The notes under the pieces: generated by a model
Databases searched by the model: none
Told to the model about the DNA's origin: nothing
Seen by the model: the letters and a program-made list of their open reading frames with translations, nothing else
Shown here: positions 53,745 through 63,926 of the stretch, piece after piece
How positions within the stretch are numbered: the first letter of the stretch is position 1
Layout of the letters: each line of letters opens with the position of its first letter
Position numbers and translations under genes: made by a program
From: Cristatella mucedo
Taxonomy: Eukaryota; Bryozoa; Phylactolaemata; Cristatellidae
Reading direction: 5' to 3'
Assembly (NCBI GenBank): GCA_009760855.2
Contig: WPIO01000117.1
Span: forward strand, 1,075,001 to 1,139,000
DNA length: 64,000 nucleotides

Positions 53745-53798
53745 ATGCCGGCCTCTCTGCTGGAAGCCATGTTTGGCGATCTCCTATACCAGGCTGCG
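53745..53798 (+). CDS. ZFP36L1: ZFP36L1-like exon 1
   Basis: The first coding exon encodes the 18 residues MPASLLEAMFGDLLYQAA and ends in phase 0 at a strong donor, gcg|gtaagt. ZFP36-family genes typically have a tiny first coding exon followed by one large exon, and the hydrophobic start with F-D-L recalls the N-terminus of ZFP36L1. The ATG is the first after the predicted transcription start. Exon 2 enters in phase 0, so the join keeps frame. An alternative start inside exon 2 would remove these residues but keep the zinc fingers. Confidence 0.75.
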
Positions 53799-53998
53799 GT
53801 AAGTAGGCGCACTCTCGCGCCCCGGAGCCGGGCCGCTGCGTCCTCCGTCGTCCGCCGCGTACTCGAAAAGGCGTTTCCTCTGCCTCTCGGGTCCCGCGCC
53901 CGCTGGCGTGACGTGCCGGGCTGGCGCCGCCGCCGCTCGCCACTCGCGAGGGCAGCCGCTCCCGCTCCGCGCGCTCATGCGCGCCGTCACCATTGCAG
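53799..53998 (+). other. Short intron of the ZFP36L1-like gene
   Basis: 200 bases from GTAAGT to the acceptor cgtcaccattgcag. It is GC-rich. The upstream frame runs through it and continues to a stop at 54071, so retention would give a truncated, finger-less product of about 108 residues. Confidence 0.75.
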
Positions 53999-55063
53999 CC
54001 TCGAGGCGGAGGACCCGCGGTCGCCCACCACGAGAGACGGCCGACCATGGCCGGACATCCGGCGAGCGTAGCCGGCGGCGGCGGCAGAATGAGCGGCGGC
54101 GTCGGCGGCGTCGCTTTCTCAGCCGATGGCGCCAGCGCCTACGCTGCGGCCAAGATCGACCGGCGCGCGGCAAGCGAGGCGTGCCTGAAACAGCTGCAGC
54201 ACGGCGGCCTATCGCCGCCGAGCCACCACCACCACCACCACCAGCTGGTGCTGCTGCAGCAGCAGCAGCAGTCGCTACCGCAGTCGGTGAAGGATATCGC
54301 CGCCTCCGGCAAGGCGGCCGCGGCTGCTGCTGCCGCCGCCGCCGTCGCTCAGAGCGCCGTCGCGGCGACGGCGTCGCGCTACAAGACGGAGATGTGCCGC
54401 CCGTTCGAGGAGACGGGACACTGTCGCTACGGCTTCAAGTGTCAGTTCGCGCACGGCGCTCACGAGCTGCGCAACCTGAGCAGGCATCCCAAGTACAAGA
54501 CGGAGCTCTGCCGCACCTTCCACAGCACCGGCTTCTGCTCGTACGGGCAGCGGTGCAACTTCATTCACAACGACGACGAGCGACAGTCGCCTGCGGCGGC
54601 TGCGGTCGACGCGCGGCGGCCGCGCGCGCTGAGCATAGCCGCCATGGGCTCCGCGGGCGACAGTCCCGCGTCCTCGGTGAGCGGTGACAGTCCGAGCTCG
54701 TCCCCCGGCTTCCTGACGGACGACGTGTTCGGCGGCGGACGCGCGGCCGCCGCCGCCCACTTTTTTCCCAGCTCGCCCGTGTCGCCCATAGGCGCGCGGC
54801 GCTGCTACGGCGGCGGCGGCCACCGTCACAGCAGCGCTGCCGGCTCGGCCCACAAGCTCTTCGGCGGCGTCGTCTGCGGACCCGAATCTTCCTCGCACGA
54901 TTCGGGTTTCTCCCTGGACGACCTGGCCAGCCCGCCGAGTCCTGTGCCGAGCGACGACTACGCCAGCGCAGCCGCCACGACGTTTGACCTGTGCGGGCTG
55001 CACCAGTCGCTGTTTCAGCAGCTGACCATTGGCGGCGGTGGTGGTGGTCGAGAGCTCAACTAA
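53999..55063 (+). CDS. ZFP36L1: ZFP36L1-like exon 2, tandem CCCH zinc-finger protein
   Basis: Encodes 354 residues plus stop; with exon 1 the protein is 372 residues. The ZFP36 (tristetraprolin) family binds AU-rich 3' UTR elements and recruits the CCR4-NOT deadenylase. Poly-His, poly-Gln and poly-Ala runs come first. Finger 1 is C151-x8-C-x5-C-x3-H170 with lead-in RYKTEMC. An 18-residue linker containing [17 protein letters not shown] leads to finger 2, C189 to H208, with the same spacing. All zinc ligands are present. Finger 1 ([12 protein letters not shown]) and finger 2 ([13 protein letters not shown]) differ from the usual vertebrate residues. Ser-rich stretches follow ([32 protein letters not shown]). 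The C-terminus [10 protein letters not shown] resembles the NOT1-binding end LPIFSRLSI. The paralogue name rests on the neighbouring RAD51B; family membership is certain. Coding GC is very high. Confidence 0.95.
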   Translation, partial: PRGGGPAVAHHERRPTMAGHPASVAGGGGRMSGGVGGVAFSADGASAYAAAKIDRRAASEACLKQLQHGGLSPPSHHHHHHQLVLLQQQQQSLPQSVKDIAASGKAAAAAAAAAAVAQSAVAATASRYKTEMCRPFEETGHCRYGFKCQFAHGAHELRNLSRHPKYKTELCRTFHSTGFCSYGQRCNFIHNDDERQSPAAAAVDARRPRALSIAAMGSAGDSPASSVSGDSPSSSPGFLTDDVFGGGRAAAAAHFFPSSPVSPIGARRCYGGGGHRHSSAAGSAHKLFGGVVCGPESSSHDSGFSLDDLASPPSPVPSDDYASAAATTFDLCGLHQSLFQQLTIGGGGGGRELN

Positions 55064-55106
55064 GCCGCATCCGAGGCCCATGTATGACTTGTCATTCCTT
55101 AACTAC

Positions 55107-55115
55107 TTATTTATT
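55107..55115 (+). promoter_or_regulatory. AU-rich element, UUAUUUAUU
   Basis: TTATTTATT lies 44 bases after the stop. This nonamer is the known optimal ZFP36-family target, so the protein could destabilise its own mRNA. Confidence 0.8.
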
Positions 55116-55324
55116 TTATCGTATTAAGCCTGGGTCGATGTCGCGCGCTGTTGACACGTCACGTGGTGACGGCTCATAACTAGAAAAATACTTGTTTGAG
55201 GTTCTGATGCAATTTCACTTTTTGTAAGGACTGCTGCCCGGCCGCAAGAGGGTGCCTGCGAGCTGGCAGCAGCTCTGCTGCTGCACCACCCGCTCGCCGT
55301 GGTCGAGTTGTCGATTGTAGCAAG

Positions 55325-55333
55325 TTATTTATT
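55325..55333 (+). promoter_or_regulatory. AU-rich element, UUAUUUAUU (second)
   Basis: A second exact TTATTTATT, in the context caagttatttatttttaat, about 218 bases after the first. Confidence 0.8.
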
Positions 55334-55465
55334 TTTAATCTTTTGTATGTTCATGCATTTTGACAATTTTCAACTGCGAACCATGTGGGGGAGTGACTCC
55401 CGAGCTGCGTTTCTCATAACACCCAAAGAAGATTCGTTAGTATTTAATTTTGAAATATTTGTTAT

Positions 55466-55471
55466 AATACA
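55466..55471 (+). terminator. Variant polyadenylation signal AATACA
   Basis: No AATAAA occurs in the 500 bases after the stop. AATACA, followed by the GT-rich caagttgttgatactgcacg, is the best candidate. AGTAAA at 55525-55530 is an alternative. Confidence 0.4.
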
Positions 55472-56493
55472 AGGTCAAGTTGTTGATACTGCACGGGTTT
55501 TAACTTTTGCTGGCAACTGACACGAGTAAAGCGGCCTACGACCGCGAAAGTCCCCTTCGCTGGCGACGCTCGTCGGCACGGCTAGGTCATAGGTCATAAG
55601 CGTCCTAGACCCGTACCGCACGGTGGCGACATATCCGCACGAGTGGCAATGACGTGCCGTTGTAGCTTGCGGCCGCTGGACGAGCCAATCGGCCATCGCC
55701 CTAGGATCTGCCATCGCGGGAGGAGAGGATGCGAAGGAGGAGGGGCGAAGCGAAGCGCTCCAAGAGAAGATGCCAACGTTCGGTGGCCTACAATTAGTGC
55801 GCGGCTCACGACAAGCTGTCGCTCGCGGGACTTGATGAGTCAGTGCCGGGTGCTCCTCCGTGCGATCGTGGTGGAGTAATCCACCGCTAAACCTTAGCAG
55901 TGGCAGCGCGTTGCAGCGAGCCCACTCCCATCGCTATGGCGTCACGGTGCGTGCGGGCGCTCAGCGTCTCAGTCCGGTCGGCCGCTCAGCGGCGCCAGAT
56001 GCCAGCTATAGACGTTCGATGAATGGTGGCAGTTTATTAAGCCTTGATTTGCAGCGCAGATACGAGCTGCCCATATAATGAGCTATACAATACGCGTCTT
56101 TTCAGCGCACAATGGAGCTGCGGCTTAAATGGGTTTTCCCGGCGCCACGAAGCCGTCAGGACCGACGTGTCTCCAGGCCGGCTCAGATGGACTGAGCTGA
56201 GTGGCTGCTACGGCGGCGGGAAGCGAACGACGGTCCTGACGGGTATTCCGAGAGCGGCCTGGCGGTACTGGTGCGGCTGTGTTTGTTCGGCCGCTCGGCC
56301 GCCGTCACGAGCCGAGCGCTGCCGTGAGGGCGGCTTCGGCGGAAGGGAGGCGGCCGCCGACGCGAAGCGAACAGCTTCGCTTGCTCGCAGCCTGTCGCTG
56401 CCATAGGTAGCCGCGCGGCTCCCAACGCGCCCGCTCCGCGCGGGTCTTGGAGCATCCGACAAAAGAGCCGCAAAAGCCGCTGCTGAGCGCGCT

Positions 56494-56541
56494 CGTCAGC
56501 TGCGAGCGCCGGCGGCCGGCCGCCGGCGCTCGCAGCTGACG
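56494..56541. repeat. Perfect 48-bp palindrome
   Basis: cgtcagctgcgagcgccggc continues to a central ggccggcc and back without mismatch or loop, giving arms of 24 bases each. Confidence 0.96.
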
Positions 56542-56568
56542 TCGTCGGCTGCTCCGGCGCGGAACGAA

Positions 56569-56638
56569 CGGCGCCCGCCCCCCCCCCCGGCCCCCCCCCC
56601 CCCCCCCCCCGCGCCCGCCCCCCCCCCCCGCGCCCGCC
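56569..56638 (-). repeat. Poly-C / poly-G tract with G-quadruplex potential
   Basis: Runs of C of about 10 to 21 bases are separated by single G or GCG. The minus strand therefore has several long G-runs able to form quadruplexes. Confidence 0.9.
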
Positions 56639-57257
56639 ACGCACGATGAGGTCAGGGCGGAAAGCTGGAAACGGGTTTCGCTGAGCGGCCCGGTTGCTGC
56701 AGTGCGGCTCAGGCCGACAGCCTTACGGCCCGAGAAAGCGCGGGAGGGCGGGCGAACGTGGCCGACGAGAGTTTGGGATTTTGGCGAGCGCGCGCCGCCG
56801 CCGGCCGCGCCGCACGTGCGCACAGACGAACTCGATTGCCGCCATCCGAGCCCTCATTCCAGTCGCGGCGCCGGCTCGCTCAGTTCACCGGTGTCGCCGA
56901 GCTCGCTCGGTGCGCGGCGGCGCCTGCAGCGCAGCGCCCCGCCTTTACCCGAGCAGAGACCTGCAGCAAGCACGCAGCCGGGCGGCCGCCGCCGATCTCG
57001 GTCCCGCCACGACCGGCTCGGCTCGCACGAGGGCGGCGCTTATGTTCGCGTTGGAGGCGGGGTGCGCATTAGTGGCTTCCGAGTGGCTCGGAGCCCGAGG
57101 AGAAGGAGGAGGACGGCCCGACGATGCCCGAGTCCGGCTCGCCGCCGCCGCGCGCCAGCCGCGTGCCCTCGAGGCCGACCTGACTCGGGGGCGGCGAGGA
57201 GGAGTGGCCGGCCGCCTTGAGGTCAGAGTCGTCATCGGCGGCCGATTCTCTCTGCGC

Positions 57258-57263
57258 TCTCTC

Positions 57264-57303
<40 letters not shown>
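57258..57303. repeat. (CT)n microsatellite
   Basis: About 45 bases of CT with one CCC interruption. Confidence 0.95.
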
Positions 57304-57305
<2 letters not shown>

Positions 57306-57794
57306 CTACCCATGCGGCCGGCCCGTCGACAAACAGTGGCCTGCCACCGGTTTGTAAGCCGAGGCTGGGCGAAGCCATAAACGGCCATTATGGACCGGCG
57401 TCGCGGTGGCTCCAGAGTGGCTTTACACTAAGTGTCACTCTGAACAGAATGGTGGCTCGGCCACAGTGCCAGTGCTAATGGCGGAGGAGTATAAACAAAA
57501 CATGTTTACCGTATGAGATGTTTATGCTGGCCAGCGAAAACAGGAAAGGATAACAGTGAGCGCCGCAGCAGAACAAAGCCGAGCGCCGGCCGGCACGGAC
57601 AGTTAAGCTAGCTGCTTTGATGGATCGCCTCCCCCTCCGCCGCCGAGCGAGAGCGCCAGTGCACTTTAGTTAGGGTATGATGACTCAACCGCGAAAGCTG
57701 CCTCCTCCCACCATTGAGATAGATACTTTGTGGGACCTATAACGTATATCTATGGCGCGACGAGCGTGCGAAATAATGACAGCAGTAATCATTG
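57304..57794. other. Stretch without recognised feature
   Basis: Average composition. No gene or mobile element was recognised. Confidence 0.5.
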
Positions 57795-57976
57795 CTGGCA
57801 GAAGCAGCTCCGTTTGTGCGGCGCTAGAAGAGCCGTACAGGCTATCAACATCCACCCACCAGTTGCAGTTGGCAATAACGAATCACCCAGCTGCAGGATT
57901 CGAACTTACGACCTCGGTCTTCTCGGTCCCTTGAAGAGCCAGCACCTTACTTCCTGGGCTATCACGGCCCCAGTAA
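57795..57976 (-). mobile_element. S1 tRNA-derived SINE
   Basis: On the minus strand: gatagcccaggaagtaaggt (A-box region, as in the 5.95 kb copy), gaccgaggtcgtaagttcga, atcctgcagctgggtgattc and gatagcctgtacggctcttc. It is diverged at the 3' end. Confidence 0.75.
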
Positions 57977-58244
57977 TCTCCATCCTTTTTGCTTTTTTTT
58001 TGCCGTGCAGGCACTCACGCCCGGTGTCTGCCACTCTGGGACGATGCCACGCACAACCCTTCGTATGCAAGTGCCCACCAAGTCAGCGGTTGACTGTAGA
58101 GAGCACCCACTCGTTAGGCCGGTGGTGACCACACACGCCCCTTCCCGCCCTCCTGCCGGTCGATTTCGATGTGATTGCTCTTGTTGATCAGACTTTACCT
58201 TTCGTGATCTGCTGTCGTCTATAGCCTTCGGTAGACCAGTTGCT

Positions 58245-58440
<196 letters not shown>

Positions 58441-58679
58441 TCTGCGAAAAGTGATTAAGGCCCGTGGAATAGGATATCACTTTTATGGTGACGATACTCA
58501 GCTGCATTTGTCCTTCAAACCGTCGGAATCTGCTGCAGCAACTGAATGCTTACCTTGCCAACATTCGATCCTGGATATCGGGAAACTTCTTAAAACTAAA
58601 TGACGATACAACCTAACTGCTGCTCATAGGACACCCTAAGCGTGTGGCTGGATTAAAGGCTTTGCTCTTCTAATTGGTA
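58441..58679 (+). mobile_element. LINE B relic, RT catalytic box (left part, split)
   Basis: Encodes GYHFYGDDTQLHLSF with the RT box F-Y-G-D-D at 58481-58495, then, after a frameshift, LNAYLANIRSWISGNFLKLN and LLLIGHPKRVAGLKA. The box has Gly where FYADD is usual. An S1 SINE interrupts it at 58680. Confidence 0.85.
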
Positions 58680-58845
58680 AGCCATGATGGCACACTAGGT
58701 AGGGTGGTTACTTTTCACGACCCCTGTCCCGAGGTCATGGGTTCGAATCCTTCGGTGAGCGATCCTTTATCGCTGCTACAAGCGGTGGTGATAGCCGTAA
58801 AGGCTCTTCTGTCGCTATACAAAAGAGGCTGTTAGAATCAGATTG
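58680..58845 (+). mobile_element. S1 SINE nested in LINE B, intact Pol III boxes
   Basis: A-box tggcacactagg at 58688-58699 and B-box ggttcgaatcc at 58740-58750. The body runs through cctttatcgctgctacaagc, gatagccgtaaaggctcttc, tgtcgctatacaaaagaggc and tgttagaatcag. It is very similar to the 18.33 kb copy. Confidence 0.9.
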
Positions 58846-59520
58846 TATTTTTTAAAGGTGATGCTGTCGTGCGACCACCACCACGTGCTCAAAGTTCAAG
58901 TGTCGTTTTCTACAGCTGTCTAAATTTTAAAAGCTTCATTCAGAAGACTGCTTCTACAGCTAGCCATCACGTCCGATCCCTATCTAAGATTAAGAGCTGC
59001 TTTCCACGGTGGCTTGCAAAAAATTTAACTAGCTCCTTAGTTCTGTCTCGGCTTGATTATTGTAACTCTCTTTTGGCTGAGCTACGAAAGGAAGCCACTA
59101 GGGCCACTGCAGCTGGCTAAGAATATGGCTGCAAGGCTAGTCTTTAAGGCCCAGAGGTTGGACCCCACGTCTCCTTTACTAAAAGAGCTAAGATGGCTGC
59201 CAGTTGAGCAACGGATAAAGAGCAAAGTTCTTATGCTGACCCACAAGGCCCGCCACGGCTTGGCTCATCCATACCTAGCTGAACTGCTGCACCAGTTTCA
59301 GCCTCCTCGTGCCCTGTATGGAGTATGTAGGTCCTGTATGGACAATAAATTAGCTGTTCCATTCTTGGCTTAAAACCGTTGGCAACAGAAGCTTTAGCTC
59401 TGCAGGTCCTAGACTGCTATCGAATGCGTATCGAAAGCCACTTAAGCTGTGAGCGCGCTAAACAAACTCTCCTGTGTAACACCCACCTAAGTCTTTATGG
59501 CTTTGTGGAGTTACAATCTC
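58846..59520 (+). mobile_element. LINE B relic, RT C-terminal part and 3' UTR (right part)
   Basis: Continues with LGDAVV-like GDAVVRPPPRAQSSSVVFYS, SRLDYCNSLLAEL, and after a frameshift NMAARLVF, LRWLPVEQRIKSKVLMLTHK. It then runs into the 3' words ctatcgaatgcgtatcgaaa, gccacttaagctgtgagcgc and ctttatggctttgtggagtt. These link the LINE B coding part to the 3'-end fragments at 35.3, 49.7 and 50.6 kb. Confidence 0.85.
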
Positions 59521-59972
<452 letters not shown>

Positions 59973-59974
<2 letters not shown>

Positions 59975-60281
59975 TCATCATCGTCAATCTCGGCCGATGA
60001 CTTACTGATGCTCACTTATTGGCACTCGTGGCGGCTGACTTTTCGCTCTGTTTGTGGGGCAACATCGCATTGTGAACGTCGCCCAATGAGTGTCTTAATG
60101 GAAATGCAACAGAACCGACCGCGACAGCTTGTACCACCAGAGCAGCCACAAGTAGTCTATCACTTTCACTCTTAGCTAGGACCATCCAAGCGGCAGCAGG
60201 CCAGACTATTTGACCGAAGAAACTGCGGGGGGGGGGGGAAGGGGAGGCATGCTCGGCGCTGGTTTGATCCAGTGGTCTTGC
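59973..60281. other. Stretch without recognised feature
   Basis: Average composition with a G-run at 60226-60238. Nothing was recognised. Confidence 0.5.
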
Positions 60282-60450
60282 GACATATATTATATATTTA
60301 TTATATTATATATTTTTATATTATATATTATTATATTTTTATATTATATTATTATTATATTATTTTTTATATTATATTATTATATTTTTATTATTATATT
60401 ATATTATATAATATATATTATATATATTACATATATTTGCGATATATATT
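60282..60450. repeat. AT-only low-complexity tract
   Basis: Irregular TATTATAT and ATTTTTAT units over about 165 bases, nearly free of G and C. Confidence 0.93.
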
Positions 60451-60879
60451 CCTGATCGATCTCCTCGTCGATCTCCTTTTGCGGTCCTCTACCGGTCTCT
60501 CTCTCTCTCTCTTGTACTTTCTTCTCTCTCTAGTGTCCCTTGTTACTTTCTCTCTTGTGCTTTGTCTTGTTTGTCCCCTTCAAGCACACCCCTCCCGTCT
60601 GCCCTTCCCATTGGCGTCTCATCCAACTACTTTATTCTGCCTTCCCCTAGTGCTGGCAAGGCAGGACTTGATAGCTAGTGCACAAGCAAAGCATGGCACG
60701 CCGGGCCTGGCAGCGAGCGGCGTCAGCAGATCTTTCGCTGCTCAGCATTCGGGCTTCCGAGTTTCAGCGTCGGCCACCGAGCTGCAGCTGATAGGCCGAG
60801 AGTTTCCGACGGGATTACAATTGGAATCGCCGCAGACGGATATCTATGGGCCATCGACGGTCTAAACTGGCCGCAGCAG

Positions 60880-60921
60880 CCGGAGAGTTTGCCGGTGCAG
60901 AAGTGCCGGCAAACTCTCTGG
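60880..60921. repeat. Inverted repeat, 16-bp arms with one mismatch
   Basis: ccggagagtttgccgg pairs with ccggcaaactctctgg around 10 bases. A second hairpin, agaccggc/gccggtct, follows within 10 bases. Confidence 0.9.
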
Positions 60922-61435
60922 CTTTCCGCAGACCGGCAGTCTTTCAGCCGGTCTGGTTTTTTTCGGATGCTTGGGCAATCTTGCTGGTCCCTCGAGGAGA
61001 CCGTCGGCACGGAATGCAAGACCCTGTCGCCGTCCACTCTACTTTTTATTGTCACCATCTATCATCATCTTGTCATTGCCATCGTCATCTGCTCTGTTGT
61101 CGATTGAGCTCTACTCACTGCCTGCTTCATGCCTTCCAGTTGGAGCTCTCTAATTAGACCCCGGTTCGTTGCCATTCGAGCCGAAGGGCGCTCGAGTGGC
61201 TGCATCGAGGCCTCCAAGCTTCTGCCAGCCTGCTTTAACTGAGGGCTAGAGATAAGGGGCTTCGCGTGCATCGGGGCAGGAAGCCTGCGACCACACTCGT
61301 GGTCACTTTATGCTAATCGCACTGATTATAGGAAAAAGCAGCAAGCAGCACGTGAGAGCTGCAGCAATTAGTGGTCCGGCTAAAGCCGTGTTGACCAGTC
61401 CTGTGAAATGAGCTTGGCGAGGATGCTTGGCGAGC

Positions 61436-61480
61436 CTGCAGGGACTTCCGGCAGGCCCCCTGCAGGAAGTCCCCCTGCAG
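61436..61480. repeat. Inverted repeat, about 14-bp arms
   Basis: ctgcagggacttcc pairs with ggaagtcc-cc-ctgcag (2 extra bases) around a 15-base loop. Confidence 0.85.
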
Positions 61481-62052
61481 TCAAAGCCGTCACGGACGCC
61501 CCCCCCCCCGGCAAAAGGAGCTGAAGTCGTGGTGAACTCATTATAAAGAGGCCCACTCATTAAATGAGCTGGTTTGTGTCTCCCCTCCCCTCCCCCCTTA
61601 GGCTAGTCAGCAGTGGCTACTGGGCAAATGATTCATCGCCCCCCCTACTCCAAAAGCGCTTTGCAAACGTTCAGCCATTGTCCCTTTACAAGGCCCGATG
61701 GAGGCTGGGGTTCGAGAGCCTTTGTGCTCATGAACCAGATACCGTTGGGCGTGTTGACCGCTAGTGCCTGGCGGTGGCCTTGTTGCTCTTTCCCAACGCA
61801 CCACCCGGCGCCAGCTTTGTTGTGGTCAACAGCCCGGCGCTGCTGCTGCCCGGCTGGCCTGCCCACGTCTTGCCCGGCTCTCGAGCTGCCGGCAAGCAGA
61901 GGCAAGCGCAGGCAGGCCGGCAGTGAGACCGCAGCAGTGCAGTGCTTGGCAGCCATGCATACGGGGGAGCTTTGACAATGGCATTGGCTGCTGCAGCAGC
62001 AAACATGTCAGCACAAATGTCAACCGATCGTGTGGCAGTAGTGACCAAGAGC

Positions 62053-62328
62053 AGCAGCAGCAGCAGCAGCAGGGAGCAGCGGCAGCAGCAGGGAGCAGTG
62101 GCAGCAGCAGGGAGCAGTGGCAGCAGCAGGGAGCAGTGGCAGCAGCAGGGAGCAGTGGCAGCAGCAGGGAGCAGTGGCAGCAGCAGGGAGCAGCGGCAGC
62201 AGCAGGGAGCAGTGGCAGCAGGGAGCAGTGGCAGCAGCAGGGAGCAGTGGCAGCAGCAGGGAGCAGCGGCAGCAGCAGGGAGCAGCGGCAGCAGCAGGGA
62301 GCAGTGGCAGCAGCAGCAGCAAGAGACC
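62053..62328. repeat. 19-bp CAG-rich minisatellite, 13 copies
   Basis: The unit gggagcagtggcagcagca recurs every 19 bases (gggagc at 62072, 62091 and on to 62297), with one 16-base unit at 62205-62220 that lacks a CAG. A few units have cggc for tggc. All three frames on both strands are open through the array. No flanking domain supports a protein. Confidence 0.97.
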
Positions 62329-62639
62329 GAGACAAGTACGGGCGTTTCCGGCTTCAAAAAGCGTACCCAGGATTAGATCGAGGAGAGGCAAAGCTTTTCC
62401 TATGCAACCCAGTCATCCGACAGGCTGAAGAAGCACAGACACGAGCTTACTTCCGGCTTGCTACTGCAGACGGGCGGTGCAGGAAGGCAGTCAGGCAGGC
62501 AGGACTTTCTGTGGGTAGGCCTAGTGCTGCTAGCAAAAGGCAGGCTTGCTGTCGGTGGCATAATGAGCGCCAAGAGTGATTTGGTGCAGAAAACATAAAA
62601 CATAATGCGAAAATGTATAATTCATTCGCACAGCGAATC
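62329..62639. other. Stretch without recognised feature
   Basis: The plus-strand frame from the minisatellite continues to a stop at 62577-62579. The sequence after the array has no recognised domain. Confidence 0.5.
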
Positions 62640-62785
62640 CCAAGAGAGTTGCATCTCTATCCAGGTACTTCACATGTGTCGCAGGGCTCGAGCCCACGAC
62701 CTCGGTCGTCTAAAGCAAGTACCTTGACCTCGGTTGTTATAGGCGAGCACCTTACACCCTTGGCCAAACCAGGGTGGCCGAAGAA
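62640..62785 (-). mobile_element. S2 tRNA-derived SINE with LINE-like tail
   Basis: On the minus strand: ccctggtttggccaagggtg, taaggtgctcgcctataaca, gaccgaggtcgtgggctcga, gccctgcgacacatgtgaag, tacctggatagagatgcaac and tctcttgggattcgctgtgc. The head is tRNA-like and the tail is LINE A-like. Confidence 0.82.
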
Positions 62786-62819
62786 CAGGCAAGATGTACA
62801 TGCATATAGGGTCACATCT

Positions 62820-62995
62820 AACGGCCTGTGCCATCGGGCGCTTATAATTGGTGCAAAACTCTGCTGCTAGGCTTGTCTGCATCCCAGTTGCCACGTCACA
62901 CCATTTCTCGCCGACCTGCGCTGGTTCCCAGTCAAGCAGGGTATCGGACTTCAAGGTTTTGTCATTCACTTTTAGATCTCTTCATTCCCTTTCTC

Positions 62996-62998
<3 letters not shown>
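62820..62998 (+). mobile_element. LINE A coding fragment
   Basis: ggcgcttataattggtgcaa, aactctgctgctaggcttgt, ctgcgctggttcccagtcaa and cttcaaggttttgtcattca correspond to the LQLVQNSAARLVC to FKVLSLTF region, with frameshifts. It ends at a TG tract. Confidence 0.8.
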
Positions 62999-63059
<61 letters not shown>

Positions 63060-63060
63060 A
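62998..63060. repeat. (TG)n microsatellite
   Basis: About 60 bases of TG, followed by degenerate TC-rich sequence to about 63138. Confidence 0.97.
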
Positions 63061-63203
63061 TCTGTCGGTCTCTGCCTCTCTCAGTCCCTCTGTCTCTCAC
63101 TCTCCCTCTCTCTCCCTCTCTCTCTTTCTCTCTATCTCGGTTTTGCTCTTCCACTATGAAGTGCATCTGTATTAACTTAGCCTGCAGCATCACAGGCACA
63201 CAG

Positions 63204-63258
<55 letters not shown>

Positions 63259-63267
63259 TATATATAA

Positions 63268-63305
<38 letters not shown>
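63204..63305. repeat. (TA)n microsatellite with AAATA interruptions
   Basis: About 100 bases of TA. Confidence 0.97.
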
Positions 63306-63308
<3 letters not shown>

Positions 63309-63926
63309 TATAATGAATATGACAATTAGTCTAACGCCTGGCCGTCATAGGCGTTACGAGTAAGTCTAGCTTCTGCCTGTTGCAGCCGCTGCAGCAGCTA
63401 CCACTACTGAAGCGGCTGCAGGCAGGCAGGTGCCACAGTGGCTGACGATGCTACAGCATCGTACATTGTAGCATTGTACAGCCTTGGAGGAGCTGCGGCA
63501 GCTACTGGTTCTCATGTTGCTGCTGCTGCTCCTACCACTGGTTCACCCCCCCCCCCCCTACACACACACACACACACACACTGCAGAGCTGCCGGGCATC
63601 CTCGGTGAGCATAGTCTCAACAAAGGGCAAACAGCTCTTAACCAGCAACAAGATAATTGCACTGAGCCATAAATAGCACAAATGGAACTGCGTACAGGCT
63701 GCCTCGGCAAGCGGTTTGCTCAAGCACCGAGCATCGTGGCTGCTGCTATCTCCACTATGCAAACAGCCGCCCTCGGGGATTTCTGAAAACAACAGCGATA
63801 CAGAGGCTCCAGAGCACAGGGCTCCAGCCCTATGAGAACAGCTGCCCCGAACCCTAGCCGAGCCCTTACTCCCAAAGCTGCATCGGTGGCTCAGAATCTG
63901 TCATGTCGGCTCGAGAGCATGTTTGA
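63306..63926. other. Stretch without recognised feature
   Basis: Contains short imperfect hairpins around cagccgctgcag (63384) and a C-run plus (CA)n at 63547-63580. No gene was recognised. Confidence 0.5.

Larger units (their letters stand above)
55064..55490 (+). other. Predicted 3' UTR of the ZFP36L1-like gene
   Basis: The AT-rich stretch after the stop codon contrasts with the GC-rich coding part. It contains two AU-rich nonamers, further single ATTTA words (for example 55442-55446) and a variant polyadenylation signal. The end is estimated. Confidence 0.65.
55491..57257. other. CpG-rich block without recognised gene
   Basis: GC-rich with long frames on both strands, including a Gly/Ala-rich minus-strand frame across a C-run. 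A 48-bp palindrome and a poly-C region are listed separately. No product was recognised. Confidence 0.55.
60451..62052. other. Stretch without recognised gene
   Basis: Contains inverted repeats at 60880-60921 and 61436-61480. Frames on either strand have no recognised domain. Confidence 0.5.

Noticed and set aside
54275-55081. 268-codon minus-strand frame opposite the zinc-finger exon
   Set aside because: It is the complement of a strongly supported coding exon and has no features of its own.
61764-62579. 271-codon frame over the CAG-rich minisatellite
   Set aside because: All frames on both strands are open through the array, so openness is not evidence of a gene.
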